In this document: positions 1 through 34,128 of the stretch, one piece after another
Numbering within the stretch: position 1 is the stretch's first letter
Layout of the letters: each line of letters starts with the position of its first letter
Source of the DNA: Atherinomorus stipes
Taxonomy: Eukaryota; Chordata; Actinopteri; Atheriniformes; Atherinidae
NCBI GenBank assembly: GCA_023101725.1
Contig: JALJCO010001015.1
Location: 186,001 to 250,000 of the forward strand
Direction of reading: 5' to 3'
DNA: 64,000 nt
Position numbers and translations under genes: made by a program
The notes under the pieces: model-generated
Told to the model about the DNA's origin: nothing
The model's input: the letters and a program-made list of their open reading frames with translations, nothing else
Databases searched by the model: none

Positions 1-1304
1 GCCAGAAAATGGTATCGGTATAAAACCTAATCAAAGCAATGATTGCTTATTATCACCCAGCTGTAATTGACTGATATAGCATGTAGCTCTAGGATAAGAC
101 CCTTCCTATGTTCTAGCGGAGGGAAACTTGCCTGTTGAAGCAATCACACTAGTGGATAAAATAATGTGTTCTTCAGCCAGTCTGAACTACAGTACCAGTC
201 TTATTTCAACATGTTGAATCGGCTGAAAATTATGTTAATGGGTCTGGCATTATTTGATATGTGTCCAAGGAGCTAAAGACTTAATATAATAATGAATCTT
301 CCCAGAGATATATAACCTTATGGGCTGTAATATAAAAAAGACTTCTGCAAGGGTTAATGGAGTCATATGGTATATAAAAGAAGTGGAATACCAGGGTTGT
401 GAGCAAGAAACAGGCCGGAGATTCACTTAACTACAAAAGTAAACTGTAATACCATCTGGCATATCCACAGAAAAGTCTAAATAAAGCAAGATGATAAAGA
501 AGTGCTTGAGGTTAAGGGCAGCACAGCAGCCTAACTAAAGAGAGTTTGCTCAGTCAGTAAGTCAAATTTAGCTGCCACAAAAAATATCCAAAACATCCCG
601 GACGAGCCCTATTTATATGACCAATACAAATTGGAGACTGACACAAAAGTTAATGGAAGTTAATAAGTCAAGGATACAGTAACTCCTGTAGCAAGGATTA
701 TAAAACTAGTCCGGGGTGGTTTCATCAACTTTATATATAATTTTGCTTTTCAAAAGTAAGCCATTTTTACAGTATTTGACTTTTTTTTATTTGACTGGGT
801 GTTAAACCACATTCTCCACTGCCATGGTAATTGGTCACTGATGTCCACATTGTCGTAGCCTTGAATATTTTTCTCCCATAGAGTTTATCAAAGCATGTCG
901 CGTGTGGATTGTGATGCCATTTATCATGTAGATCCACCAATTACCATTTTGTCAAATGCAGTACCTCTAACAACAGCATCTGCAAATGGCATCTGACCCA
1001 TGTCTCGTCTAGCTTCTTCAGTTCAACCTGAAGCTTTACAGGGTGTCTATCTCATGTTCATTCTTGGTTCTCCAAAGCTTTTTTTTGGCTGCAGGAAATT
1101 GCTCATGTTGTCATTTCCTGCAACAACATTAGGTCAACAGCATTGGTAGTAAATAGTTGTTGTTCATCCAAACTTTTAAAAACTAAGTGTCTCCAGACAA
1201 CAGATATGGCTCCTTTAACTATGTCATATCCCAGTCTGGTTCAGATTCACTTTGTCTATTTTCATAACTCACCATCTCCAATAACACAGCTGCTCTGCTG
1301 CATG
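1..1304. other. no gene found (presumed dpp10 intron)
   Basis: AT-rich DNA with no frame above 100 codons and no dpp10 exon that I could recognise. A segment around 890-1,080 looks like old repeat. Confidence 0.5.
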
Positions 1305-1306
1305 TA

Positions 1307-1844
1307 CAGTCGTCCACAAAATTATTCTCACCTTCCAATTAAAGAAAATGCTAAATTCACAACAGTAATTCAAATAACAAGAAACTAAATAGGCTAATAA
1401 TAAATAAAAGAAATTGCAAAAATATAATAAATGAAATTAAATATTGCTTTTGAAATTTGGTTGAAAATAATAATTTAAAAAAACCAAACTACCAAAACTA
1501 TCCCAGACACTATAGAGCACCTTTCCCATGAACAGTGGACCAACATACCTGTTAACAGGTGCAGAAGTCTTTTTGAACATAAATGAGAAAACCTGATTGC
1601 AGTGATTGCCTCAAAGTGTTGCTCAAAAAAAAATTTGCTTCGGAACCCCATCATGCTTGTTCATTTTTTTTATTTTTTGTGTGTTTGTTTTTAATATTTC
1701 TCGTGCGCCATAATTCAAAATCAATGTCATGATTTTCATAGAATTTTTATTTCGTATTACTTTCATCAATTTCATCTTATTTAACTGACAGCTGATTTCT
1801 TTCCTTCTTTAACTGGAGGATATGAAAAATTTTGAGGACGACTG
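1307..1844. mobile_element. Tc1/mariner-type MITE, family A copy 1
   Basis: Terminal inverted repeats CAGTCGTCCACAAAATTATT and its mirror ending GAGGACGACTG are flanked by TA at 1305-1306 and 1845-1846, the Tc1/mariner target duplication. The 538 bp carry no transposase frame. Confidence 0.8.
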
Positions 1845-2097
1845 TATGTTTAGTGGTGCGACCATGAGAAAGGTCCCCCTTCAACATTTTCTTTTGCGCC
1901 ACATTCCAACGTTGTTTAGACGATTTAAACCAGTGTTGGTGGTTAAACCATACCGAAAATATACACCAGTTTTCAATACAAGTCTGTATACGACCCATAA
2001 AGGAAGTAAACATCTCCAAGTCACATCAGATATGCCTTTTTCGTCACATATCTTCATATGGCTCACTGTCCCGCCAGAGAATCATGCATTGCATAAC

Positions 2098-2812
2098 CAC
2101 CAAGGGGCAAACTCCGCCTCAGAACAGTGAAGCTCGCTAGCTTGTTGGAAATAGTGTAATCCTCCCTTCATCCGCTAGGGGCTGGCTCCAAGAGCGAGCA
2201 AACTCCCCATAGACTCCCATGTTAAAAACGCCAACTTCACAGCAGAAATAAACAGGTTTACAGCCTGGTTCAAAAAATCATTTTAGGTTTATTAGGTCAA
2301 GTTTACCTTCATGTCAACTGTGAGGGGGGTGAATTTTTTTATAACTCATTCGTTTAGATGTTATTTATTCTTCAAATTACACATAATTAAGGGCGTGTCC
2401 TTATGACAGACCGGAAGCTCCGCCTGCCGACCGGAGGCTCCTAGTTAGCTCCTTCTTTGCTCTTAATAAGGTCTCAGTTTGTTACAGAGTCGCACAACGG
2501 CGGTAGTTTAGTCAGCGGAATTGCAAGTCTAAGCATGTCTTACCTTAACCATGCCGCTTTAGGGCTTATCTTTGTTAGCTCCTCTTAGTTTCGTGTTAGC
2601 TCAGTTAGCGTTCAGCCCACAGTACGTCAGCTGTCAATCATTTGCCCCGCGGCCGCGCTGTGCCCATTTTAGGATTTTCCTGAAGTGACGGACGTACGTG
2701 GACACGGGCAAGATGGCGACGGTAAGACACGCCCAACTGGCTTCACATTTCTCTATTCAGAAGAGACCGGAAGCTACGTCCAGTAATTATATACAGTCTA
2801 TGATAACCACTA
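2098..2812 (+). repeat. dispersed repeat family B copy 1 (non-coding, possibly a DNA element)
   Basis: It shares blocks in order with 33,250-34,128: AGGGGCAAACT, ACTCCCATGTTAAAAA, GGTCAAGTTTACCTTCATG, GTGAGGGGGGTGAATTTTT, TAAGGTCTCAGT, GTACGTCAGCTGTCAATCA and AAGATGGCGACGGT. No open frame was seen. Its class is not recognised. Confidence 0.7.
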
Positions 2813-3467
2813 GAAATTTTGGGGGGGGGGAAATGGCTCAAAAAGTAATAAATTAAGTTTAGGGGGTGAACAGAAAAATACAGTTAACGTCCACAAAGGC
2901 TCCAGTGTTGCTGTGGTTAAACCGACTTTAACCACAGATGTCAGACAATGACATCAAAGTCTTTGGTTGTTGGTCCATCTAGAGTAGAGGTTAAGGATGG
3001 TTACATGTTTACTTTATAGGTCTGGCTGCTGAATAAACTTTGAGCTTCAGTAAATGTTGCTATGATAGTGTGTTTTAGTTTGTTTTTAGGTCCAAGTTTG
3101 TTTAGTGCTGATGCTTGCTTTACAGACTTAATCATAATCAGGATTCTCATATTTTTGCAAATAAATGTGTTCTGTAGGCACCAGCTCCTTAAACTTTTGG
3201 CCAATTAATGGTAATTATTATACAATCAGCTGTGATTAGATATGATCACGGTCTGCAGCGCAGAGACAAACATCCAGAGGAAGCGGTGGGTTTGCTGATG
3301 AACAGACACCAGACGAGTCTTTCATTTGTCTATTTAGATCTCAGAAAAAGTGTTAGATACCGAAAACATCCAAGCCCCAAATGTTTGCGCTTCCAAACAT
3401 TAAACCAAAATGAAATCTATCAGTTTCGTGTTTTTCTTTCATTAAAACCATTTTGTTGCATTTTCAG

Positions 3468-25927
<22,460 letters not shown>

Positions 25928-26929
25928 AAGGGAACGAGGTTGTTAGTGTGTGTTTCTGAGCTTGTGTGCCCCTGATAGACTGAGCGTGTGTGTGTGTGTG
26001 TTGTGTTTTATACCTGTAGCACAATGTTTGATGGAGAAAACAAGCTTCTGTGTGACATATCAAGACTTGTTTCTACGGTTCGCCACAGTTCAGCAGCAGC
26101 TTTAATGTCCAGTATCTGTTGTAACTGTCGTCAGCCACTGAATGAAATTCTTATGGGCTGATGGTACATTTTGGTTTCATTTTTTAAAATGTTGTTGGTT
26201 TAAACTCTAGTGGTATTTAAGACTAAACAACAGTAGAATTGATCATAACTGGCTTCACGATAGTATCAACTGTCTCTATAACACCTGTACCAGCAGCTCT
26301 TTTGGTTTTGTGGTGTCAGCAGGTGGTGGTGAAAGGTTTCTTACATATGGCTATGATGTACGGCATTTTAGCTCCTGTGGCACCATGTTTAGTGAAGCTG
26401 GATATGATTGTTACAGCCCAGTTCAGTAGGAGGGGAAGCAGCATCAGAACCAAATGGAATCTGTCAAGAAAATGTAATTCTTTACTTAGATTACTTCGGC
26501 AGTGATGAAGCAAAACTGCAACCAAAATCAGGGTCTGTGGGTATTAAAACAATTAAATTAGCAAAACAAAGAAGCAAAAGAGAAAGCATGCCCAAACTTG
26601 CACAAAAAGATAAAGGATTGTGCTACAGTACCTACAAAGACATAAGCACAGACAGTATGTTAGTGTAGATTCTCAGTCATCTAAGTTATTTAAATCCAAA
26701 GAGCTTTAATAGAGACAACCTAACTTCTTTTTCTTGGTTTTGAAGATGCTTTACCTCTCATCTGAAAGACCTAAATCCTAACTAGGTGGTGGTGAGTTTG
26801 GGCTTAAAGGTGTAATAAGGAACGTTCACACGTCAAGGTCACGTGGTGTCACTGCCTCAACCAATCATTCTGAGAGTAGTTCAAATCACCTGAGAGTTGT
26901 TTACCTGCATGAGCAAAGCTATAGGTCAC
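25928..26929 (+). other. probable proximal dpp10 3' UTR
   Basis: Non-coding DNA directly after the stop with no AATAAA in the first kilobase. It contains a short GTGTGT run near 25,985. Confidence 0.4.
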
Positions 26930-27620
26930 AATTGAGTTTGATTTTGTTCAATTCAGTTCAATTCATTTCTAACTGTTCAATTGAATTAAAACAGTTCAAT
27001 TCTGTCCAATTTTATCCAAAACTGTTTTGGTCCCAATAGGCTTTTATGCACATCTCCAGTACTTCCTGAACTTAGTACTGCACCTTTGTTTCCTGTTTTT
27101 CAAGATTGGGTGAACTGATTAATCCAGGTGTGTCTGATCTCAGCAAATGGTCAGACACACCTGGATTAATCAGTTCATCCAATCATCCATCCAAGACAGG
27201 AAACAAAGGTGCAGTACTAAGTTCAGGAAGTACTGGAGATGTGTATAAAGCCCATTCAGTTGAATTGAATCCAATTTAATTCAGTTCAGTCCAGTTCAGT
27301 TGAGCTCTGTTAAATAAAAAACAAAATAAAAGTTCAATTCACTTAAATTATAACTGTTCAATTGAATTTAAACAGTTCAATTCTGTTCAGTTTAATACAA
27401 AACTATATTGGTGACAGCTGAATTGAATTGAATCCCATTGAAATCAATTCATTCCAGTTCAGTTGAGCTCAACTGAATTAAAATAAGTTCAATTCCATCA
27501 AATTCAATTCAATTCAAAGCTGTTTTGGTCCCAATTGAACTGAACTCAATTCACTTTAAATCAAGTCAGTTAAGCTCATTTCAATTAAAAGTTTAGTTCA
27601 GTTTTGCTCCATTTATATCA
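26930..27620. repeat. degenerate AATTCAATTG-type satellite
   Basis: Repeated variants of CAATTCAGTTC and GTTCAATTGAATT fill this region and flank MITE C copy 2. Units are irregular, so no monomer length is given. Confidence 0.65.
27036..27254. mobile_element. palindromic MITE family C copy 2
   Basis: It carries the same terminal and arm sequences (CCAGTACTTCCTGAACTTAG; GATTAATCCAGGTGTGTCTG) in inverted pairs. It is inserted inside the AATTCAATTG-rich region. Confidence 0.85.
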
Positions 27621-27626
27621 GTTCAA

Positions 27627-28233
27627 TTAAAGGTGATAGTTACAGCTTTTTCATCAAAAGAATACTTTTTCAAATAAGATACATCCACAGAACATTTAGA
27701 GGGGTGCAGAAAATCTTTTTGTTGTATAAAACTAATTGTTTTATTAATTTTGACAGGTCCACATTTTGTATTTATATTTATATTTATATTTACATATAAT
27801 TACCATGCCAACATCCACACTAAAGGATTCTGTGCCATTAGCATTAGGTCAGGAGTTGCTAGGATTTGGTTTTATTGGGGACTGGGTAGCCTATTGGTAC
27901 TGTTGTGGGATTTGGCGCGGTAGACCCAGGTTCAAGGCCCTGAAAAGGCACCTGGATAAACCACTATAGACCACTGAGCAAGGTCCTTAATCCCCACCAA
28001 CTCACCCCCAGGCACTGTAATTAGCTGCCCACTGTTCAATCTGAGATTGGTGAAATGAAGACAATGAAGTTCCTAATTGGGATTAATAAAGAATATATTA
28101 TATTATTATTTTAGCTTGATTGCGGTATAGAAATAGCATCTTCCTTGTGTTACATTTCTCAAATTCAAGTGGACAAAAAATGAAGGATGAGGTTGCAGGT
28201 AGCTACAATGAAACTTGTAGCTATCACCTTTAA
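27627..28233. mobile_element. TTAA-flanked MITE family D copy 1, host of SINE copy 2
   Basis: TTAAAGGTGATAGTTACAGC at the left is mirrored by GCTATCACCTTTAA at the right. An unoccupied relative is present at about 55,925-56,205. Confidence 0.65.
27876..28100 (+). mobile_element. tRNA-derived SINE copy 2, nested in a MITE
   Basis: It has an A-box-like GGTAGCCTATTGGTACTG, a B-box-like GGTTCAAGGCC, a body with CCTTAATCCCCACCAACTCA and a tail AATTGGGATTAATAAAGAAT. It sits inside the TTAA-flanked element 27,627-28,233. Confidence 0.78.
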
Positions 28234-28370
28234 AACCAGTTCACCTCCATTCAATTCAAATCAAAACAGTTTTGGTCACAATTAGATTAAAATTGATTCA
28301 AATTCAGTTTAATTTATATAGTTATAGTTCCCAAAAGATATATTTAAGGCACTTTTGCTAAATTCATCCA

Positions 28371-28594
28371 ATGGTCTGTATGCACACCTCCACTACTTCC
28401 TGAACTCAAGGCAGCTCTTTTGTTTCCTGTCTTCCATTATTGGACAAACTAATTAATCCAGGTGTGTCTGGCCATTGTCATCGTGGTTAAAGAGGTCAGA
28501 CACCTGGATCAATCAATTTGTCTAGAAATAAGAGACGGGAAACAAAGGAACTGGCTTAAGTTCAGGAAGTAGTAGAGTTGTGCATACAGACCAT
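28371..28594. mobile_element. palindromic MITE family C copy 3
   Basis: It is bounded by ATGGTCTGTATGCA and TGCATACAGACCAT and has the same arms around AATCCAGGTGTGTCTGG. It is more diverged than the other copies. Confidence 0.8.
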
Positions 28595-28679
28595 TGGGTC
28601 CATTCCACTGAAATCTAGTTATAATCCAATTTGCATAATAACTGCATTAATATAAGCCAAATGGGGTTTCATCAAATCT

Positions 28680-29300
28680 TCTCTTAGATTCAGCCCTCCA
28701 TCCTGAGCTGTGCGAGGCGACAGTGGAGAGGAAAAACTTCCTCTTGAAAGGACAGACCATCTGTGGAGAGGACAGGATAGAGCGATCATCAAGCATCATA
28801 ACTCTAAGCCAAGGAATCTTTCTGAGAAAGAAAAAGAGAAGAACAAATTAATGTCAACAGCAATGTCAGATTCCACCTACAGCAGCATAATTAAAGGGAT
28901 GGATCAGAGTCAACAAGCCAGACCTGACTATAAGCTTCATCAGAAAGAAAAGATTAAAGCCTGATCTTAAAGGTAGAGAGGGCATCTGCTTCCTGAAGCC
29001 AAACTGGGAGCTGGTTTATTGGATGCCCCAGTTCTGACATCCAAAGGTTTCTTGATCCATAAGCGTTCCAGTTCTCCCTCTGCCCCTTTAGTGACAGTTT
29101 TAACCCAGTAGTGTAAATAATGGATGACAGACTATGATCATAATGGCCCCTAACATGTGAAACTCCCCACAGACCAGTTAAGCCGAAGCAGCCATCCAGA
29201 CGAGAAGTGAAACATCTTCCAGTTGCCTCAAGATCATAATTCCAGATGTTAGAAGCTCTGATCCGAGTGAATCGAACAAAGCAAAAGTTCAGCCTGGACC
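28680..29300 (+). repeat. dispersed fish repeat (unclassified)
   Basis: GACAGTGGAGAGGAAAAACT and AGGTAGAGAGGGCATCTGCT followed by CCAAACTGGGAGCTGGTT are phrases recalled from many teleost loci. The one 84-codon frame here has no recognisable domain. Confidence 0.4.
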
Positions 29301-29784
29301 TGTTTCAGGCAGTGAAATCAAATGCCAGACTAACACGCATATTAGGAATCTGCTCACAGTGAATCACAGCTGCCATGTATGATGGGCTGACTGAACTTTA
29401 AAACCAGCTGGTGGAGGTAATTATCTTGATCTGCCAACACTGCTCATCATCGCAGTGATAAATATTTGTAAAAAAGTAGATTCAAACACTAAATGTCCTC
29501 CGTCAGCTGCTGTGGAGCACATCTGGTGGCATCTGTAGAGGAAATACTGTTTGCGAGGCTACGTGTTTGCAAGTTGTGAAAAGATGATGTGCAACACACT
29601 TCTAATGACAAAAATGAGGAATGGGAATTTATTTCAGCAGGAGTTTATGACTTAAATACAAAAACTGATCATAGATAAGGTTAAATTTGTTTTAAGACTC
29701 CATCAATAAAAAACTAAGCTGATATTATCAGTCATGACATTGGACATCGCCATTCCTCCGACTTAGACTCTCTTAGACACACTA

Positions 29785-30668
29785 ACCCTGTGTTCACACC
29801 GGATGTGAATAAAATTATTTGTGCGACAAAATTACATGTAAAGACAATGTACAGACATCAGTAGACGCGCTCGGGGCAGCGCATTTGACACATACTTGCG
29901 GTGGGAAAAGCCCCAATCACACATTTTACTCGCGTGAATGAAGTGTTTTACTCGCACGAATGAGGTGTCCTACTCATGCGATTGAAGCGTCCTACTGGCG
30001 CGACTGAGGCGTTCTACTCATGCGAATGAGGCGTCATACTGGCGCAAATGAGGTGTCCTACGCATGCGAATGAGGCGTCATACTGGCGCAAATGAGGTGT
30101 CCTACGCATGCGAATGAGGCGTCATACTGGCGCGAATGAGGTGTCCTACTCGCGCAGACCAGGCGTCTGCCAGTATTCCCGTCATACTGGCGGGAATACT
30201 CATGCAATTGAAGCGTCCTACTGGCGCGAATGAGGCGTCCTACTGGTGAGAATGAGGTGTCCTACTCATGCGAATGAGGTGTCCTACTGGTGCAAATGAG
30301 GCGTCCTACTCGCGCAGACATAACTCCTAGATCAGGTGATGAAATTCACGGAACTCCGAGCGCCTCTGGAGATTCTGGTGGACCTAAACACAGCGGCGTA
30401 TTCAGTTTTCCAACTTCCAAAGCAGGTACAACGCCGCAACTCTGTCAAAGTACTCAAAATAACTGGGTTCATGTTCACCTGACTGACGTGTGACAAACCA
30501 CCAGTCCAGAAAGTTCAACTTGACCAGGAATGGAGCGTTTCATCTGCGTGTATTATACGCTCCACTCTCATCAAATAAATGCCCGAAGCAAGCTAGCAAA
30601 CATCCAGCATTCGCGCGTTGAAATCTAGGTGTGTTTGCAAATGGACACGTCCAGTGTGAACACAGGGT
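29785..30668. mobile_element. TA-flanked DNA element carrying an internal tandem array
   Basis: ACCCTGTGTTCACACCGG at the left and GTGTGAACACAGGGT at the right are inverted, with TA on both sides. The interior is dominated by the 22-bp array at 29,929-30,318. Confidence 0.7.
29929..30318 (+). repeat. 22-bp minisatellite inside the DNA element
   Basis: About 17 units of GCGAATGAGGCGTCCTACTG plus two bases. Units alternate GGC/CAT endings, giving a 44-bp higher-order period, and one unit is disrupted near 30,160-30,195. The array is rich in CpG. Confidence 0.88.
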
Positions 30669-30670
30669 TA

Positions 30671-33249
30671 CTCTTAAAAATGTCAAAGTTGGACTAAATT
30701 ATATGTAAAAAAAAATAAGTTTGAAAGCTTTTAAGTTTTGATTATTGTTAAATTTTGCAGGAAAATGTTTTAATCATCAGTTTTTTATATCTGTTCTGTG
30801 CCTATAATTACATTTTCTACTTACCATAAACTCCCTAAATATTGAAAATCAGATTAATACTACACAGAAATGAGTCGTTTGAAACCATTTGAAAACTTTT
30901 CTATATGAAATGATGATAAAACTTCATTTCCCAGGGGAAAGGCTTGCATTTGTGGGTCTTGTATTTGTGTCTGGTTTGTAGCTTGTACACAGCAGCAGTG
31001 CTAAACAAATGTACAGTCCTTGATGTGACAGGATGTTTTTTTAATAAGTCAGTATTGGTGTTTATACAGATTTTCTTTATTACTTCCAAAGGTATTTATC
31101 ATTTCACACCTTTGTGGTTGTTTTCCAGATGAAAGTCTGATATGTATATTATATTTGCAGCTCTTTGTGTTTTACATCGATGTATCTGTATTTGGTAAAT
31201 GATTTTTGGATTTAAAGTAATTCCCTGTTTTTTATGCCACTTTTGCAGCAACGTTTGTGCATATTCCAGCTGCTTGAGGTTGTGTGTTTTTTGGAAATAA
31301 CTGCAGGTTAAAGTGTTATCCATAAAGCCCTGCAATAAAAGGCATAACAAGTGTTATGGCAACACATTCCCAGAGTGCACTTCTCACCTTAATTATGGTT
31401 ATAAGAGCGAGTCTCGCTGTTACTGTCGAGTGCCATCAATCAGACCGATGAGTGCCCCTCCGCATCATGTCTTCAGTATCTGGGGTTTCATTTCCAGGCT
31501 GCCTTCAACGTGCGGGAAGAGAAGCGCCAGTAAACACCGGCGAGGCTGCGGCACGCATCCGCGCTCATAATCCCCCCAGAGCACGGCAAGCAGGTGGTTG
31601 CCATGACGACTGCCTCAGCAGCCCAGCGCACGGTCACTCTCATAACTCACTTAGAGATGAAAGCCGGAGTGAGCGGCCGCTGATGCAACATCCTCAAAGC
31701 CGTACGTACCTGCTCAGAGCCACCTCTCCTCTGCGCTTTAAAGGTTATGAAACACTGACGTGGGTTTGTTCTGGACTTTGTTCTGGATTTGGTTTGAATA
31801 AAGAGAAACTTGGTGTACTTTTTTTTTCTTTTTGGCATCACCTTTTTTTTCAGTGATGAAGATTGACTTAACTCTGCTCTTGTGTTTGTATCATCTGCAC
31901 CACTGTCACTCACTTCCTCTTTTCCCCACCCTCGTTTTTACATATTCTCAATCCTATAATCAGCTTCTCCCCCTCTCTTTCTCCAGGAGACACCAAATAG
32001 GGCCAAATAAATGCTTATTTCTCTCCAAGACGAGGTGTTTATTTGTTGGCAACAGGGTACATGATAACCACCAAGCTGGCTGATCTGAAATTTTCAAGGT
32101 AGTGTATCTTTACAAATGCTAAATACTCCTCTTTTTTCAACCCATTAGCCCATCAAGTCACACTTTTCCTGCCCACCTTTAACCTACTTTACTGTAGACA
32201 TGGAAAGATGCAAAGAAAAAGGAAGAGACTTTCGAAAACAGGTTCATACTGTAACCAGAAGCTCCGCCGCGCTCTCGTTGTCTGCAATATCCTCATTTTG
32301 CTTCAGTTTAATAAAAAGCAAGCAAACAAAGCATTTAGATTTTTTGTTTATCAGTTGTGACTCATCAGTATGTGATACTGGGATAAAGTCTTATACCTTC
32401 TATTTCCCCTGGTGGATGTTACTCGTTCACTGCCAAGTATATTCCTCAGAACGTTGTATTGGCAGTGCTCCTTTCACCGCAAGCTGCTTGTGTTCCTGCT
32501 GGCTGCTAAAATCCAGCCATATTCCCACAGGTGTGGAGAGCAGATCTGCACCATCAGCAGCTACTGCTGCTTCATCGGAAAACTTCAGAAGCTGCTGAAA
32601 CTACAACAAAAAAAAATTATTTCCACGCTGTGGAAATGTCTTTTGGAACTGAACTCACTTTTTTTTCTTTCTGAGATAATGAGGCTTTTTTTTTTTCTTG
32701 TTCATTGTGACTGCCAACGTCAACCACAGTTGGATCTTTACTGTCGAAAAAAAGTGTTCTTTTTGTAAAGAAATGGTGAGTTGTGCACACCCCTGTAGTC
32801 TAAAGTGCAGCATCATTAATTAAAAGTCCTGTTCACACAAATGCAGGAGATTTTTCAGGAAAAGGTGAGGTCCAGACTTTCAGAGAAGCAGATTAATTAT
32901 CAACTCTTATCACTGCAAGAAAATACTTCAGAATATTTGCTGCTGCATTTGCTGCTCCCCTGCTGATCTTCCAGAGAACTCAAATATCCAGAAGATGTCT
33001 AGATTAGGGATGTACTGATTTGCATTCACACATCACTGATCCAGATCATTTCTAGAACACATCAGGACTCTGGTACACATTCTAGTAGATGTATTTTAGT
33101 GCCTTTTCCCATCATTACCAGGGAACTACAGAGGAAACATAGCCTCCCAGCTAATTCGGTATTTTTTAACCATGTCTACTTATGTGTTTTTATGAAACTG
33201 CATTTCCCCTTTCAAATAAACTAAACTAAGCAGGTGTACCTTAGCATGT
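30671..33249. other. intergenic or distal 3' UTR DNA
   Basis: AT-rich to about 31,350, then a more GC-rich patch (31,430-31,720) and ordinary DNA. Several frames of 80-134 codons exist but show no recognisable domain or splice pattern. Confidence 0.4.
31334..31339 (+). terminator. candidate polyadenylation signal AATAAA
   Basis: AATAAA follows an AT-rich, repeat-poor stretch (30,700-31,350) that looks like the distal end of a long 3' UTR. It would give dpp10 a 3' UTR of about 5.4 kb interrupted by repeats. Other AATAAA strings occur in A-rich repeats before it. This is only a candidate. Confidence 0.2.
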
Positions 33250-34128
33250 ACTACACCAAGGGGCAAACTGGAGAAGTGTGAAGCCCAAAAGTTAAGTTTA
33301 AAAATTGCAGTTCTCCCTTGATCCGCTCGGGGCTGGCTCCAAAACAGAGCAACTCCTCATAGACTCCTGTGTTAAAAAGGCCACCTTCACAGCAGAAATA
33401 AACATGTTTACAGCCTTAAACTTAAAAGTCATTTTAGGTTTTATAGGTCAAGTTTACCTTCATGTTAACTGTGAGGGGGGTGAATTTTTTTATAACTCAT
33501 CTGTTTAGATGTTATTTAATCTTGAAATGACAAATTGTTACATAAAATTGACAGGCGCCAGACCAGAAGCCGGCCTGCTGGCTGGTGGCTAACCGTTAGC
33601 TCCTTGTTTGCGCTCGATAAGGTCTCAGTCTGCAACAGAGTAGCAAAATGGTGGTTTTTAGCAGCTAACAGCAAGTCAAAAAAAAAAAAAAAATAAAGGG
33701 GAGAAAAGAAAAAAGAAAAAATTGAATAAAATAAAAAAAAAAAAAAAGAAAAGAAGAAAAAATAAAAATGTAATAAAAAATAATAAAAATAATTAAAAAA
33801 AAAAAAAAAAAAAAATAAAAAAAAGAAAACAAAATAAAAAAGATAAAAAAAATAAATAAAAAACAAACATGCCTTACCTTTAGCCCACTGCTTAGGAAGC
33901 TAATCTCCGTTAGCTCCTGTTAGTTTAAAGTTAGCTCAATGAGCATTTAGCCCAGAGTACGTCAGCTGTCAATCATTTGCCCCGAGCTTTACCCATTTTT
34001 GTATTTTTATGGAGTGAGGACACACGCAACACATCAAGATGGCGACGGTTGGACACGCCCAACTGTCTTTACTTTCCATTATTCAGACATGACTGGATAC
34101 TACGCCCATATGTTTTTACAGTCTCTGT
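33250..34128 (+). repeat. dispersed repeat family B copy 2, with an A-rich insertion
   Basis: It carries the same block order as copy 1 and is interrupted at about 33,677-33,870 by an almost pure A/AT tract with scattered G and T. It contains AAGATGGCGACGGTTGGACA at 34036. Confidence 0.7.
33677..33870 (+). repeat. A-rich low-complexity tract
   Basis: Almost continuous A with single T, G or C interruptions, inside family B copy 2. Confidence 0.92.

Noticed and set aside
29929..30318. CRISPR-like array
   Set aside because: The 22-bp units are directly adjacent with no spacers, and the genome is a vertebrate; it is a minisatellite.
31452..32768. Possible gene from several 118-134 codon frames
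   Set aside because: Frames overlap in different phases, lack recognised domains and show no consistent splice pattern.
33516..33866. Phe-rich 116-codon minus-strand frame
   Set aside because: Reading of an A-rich tract.
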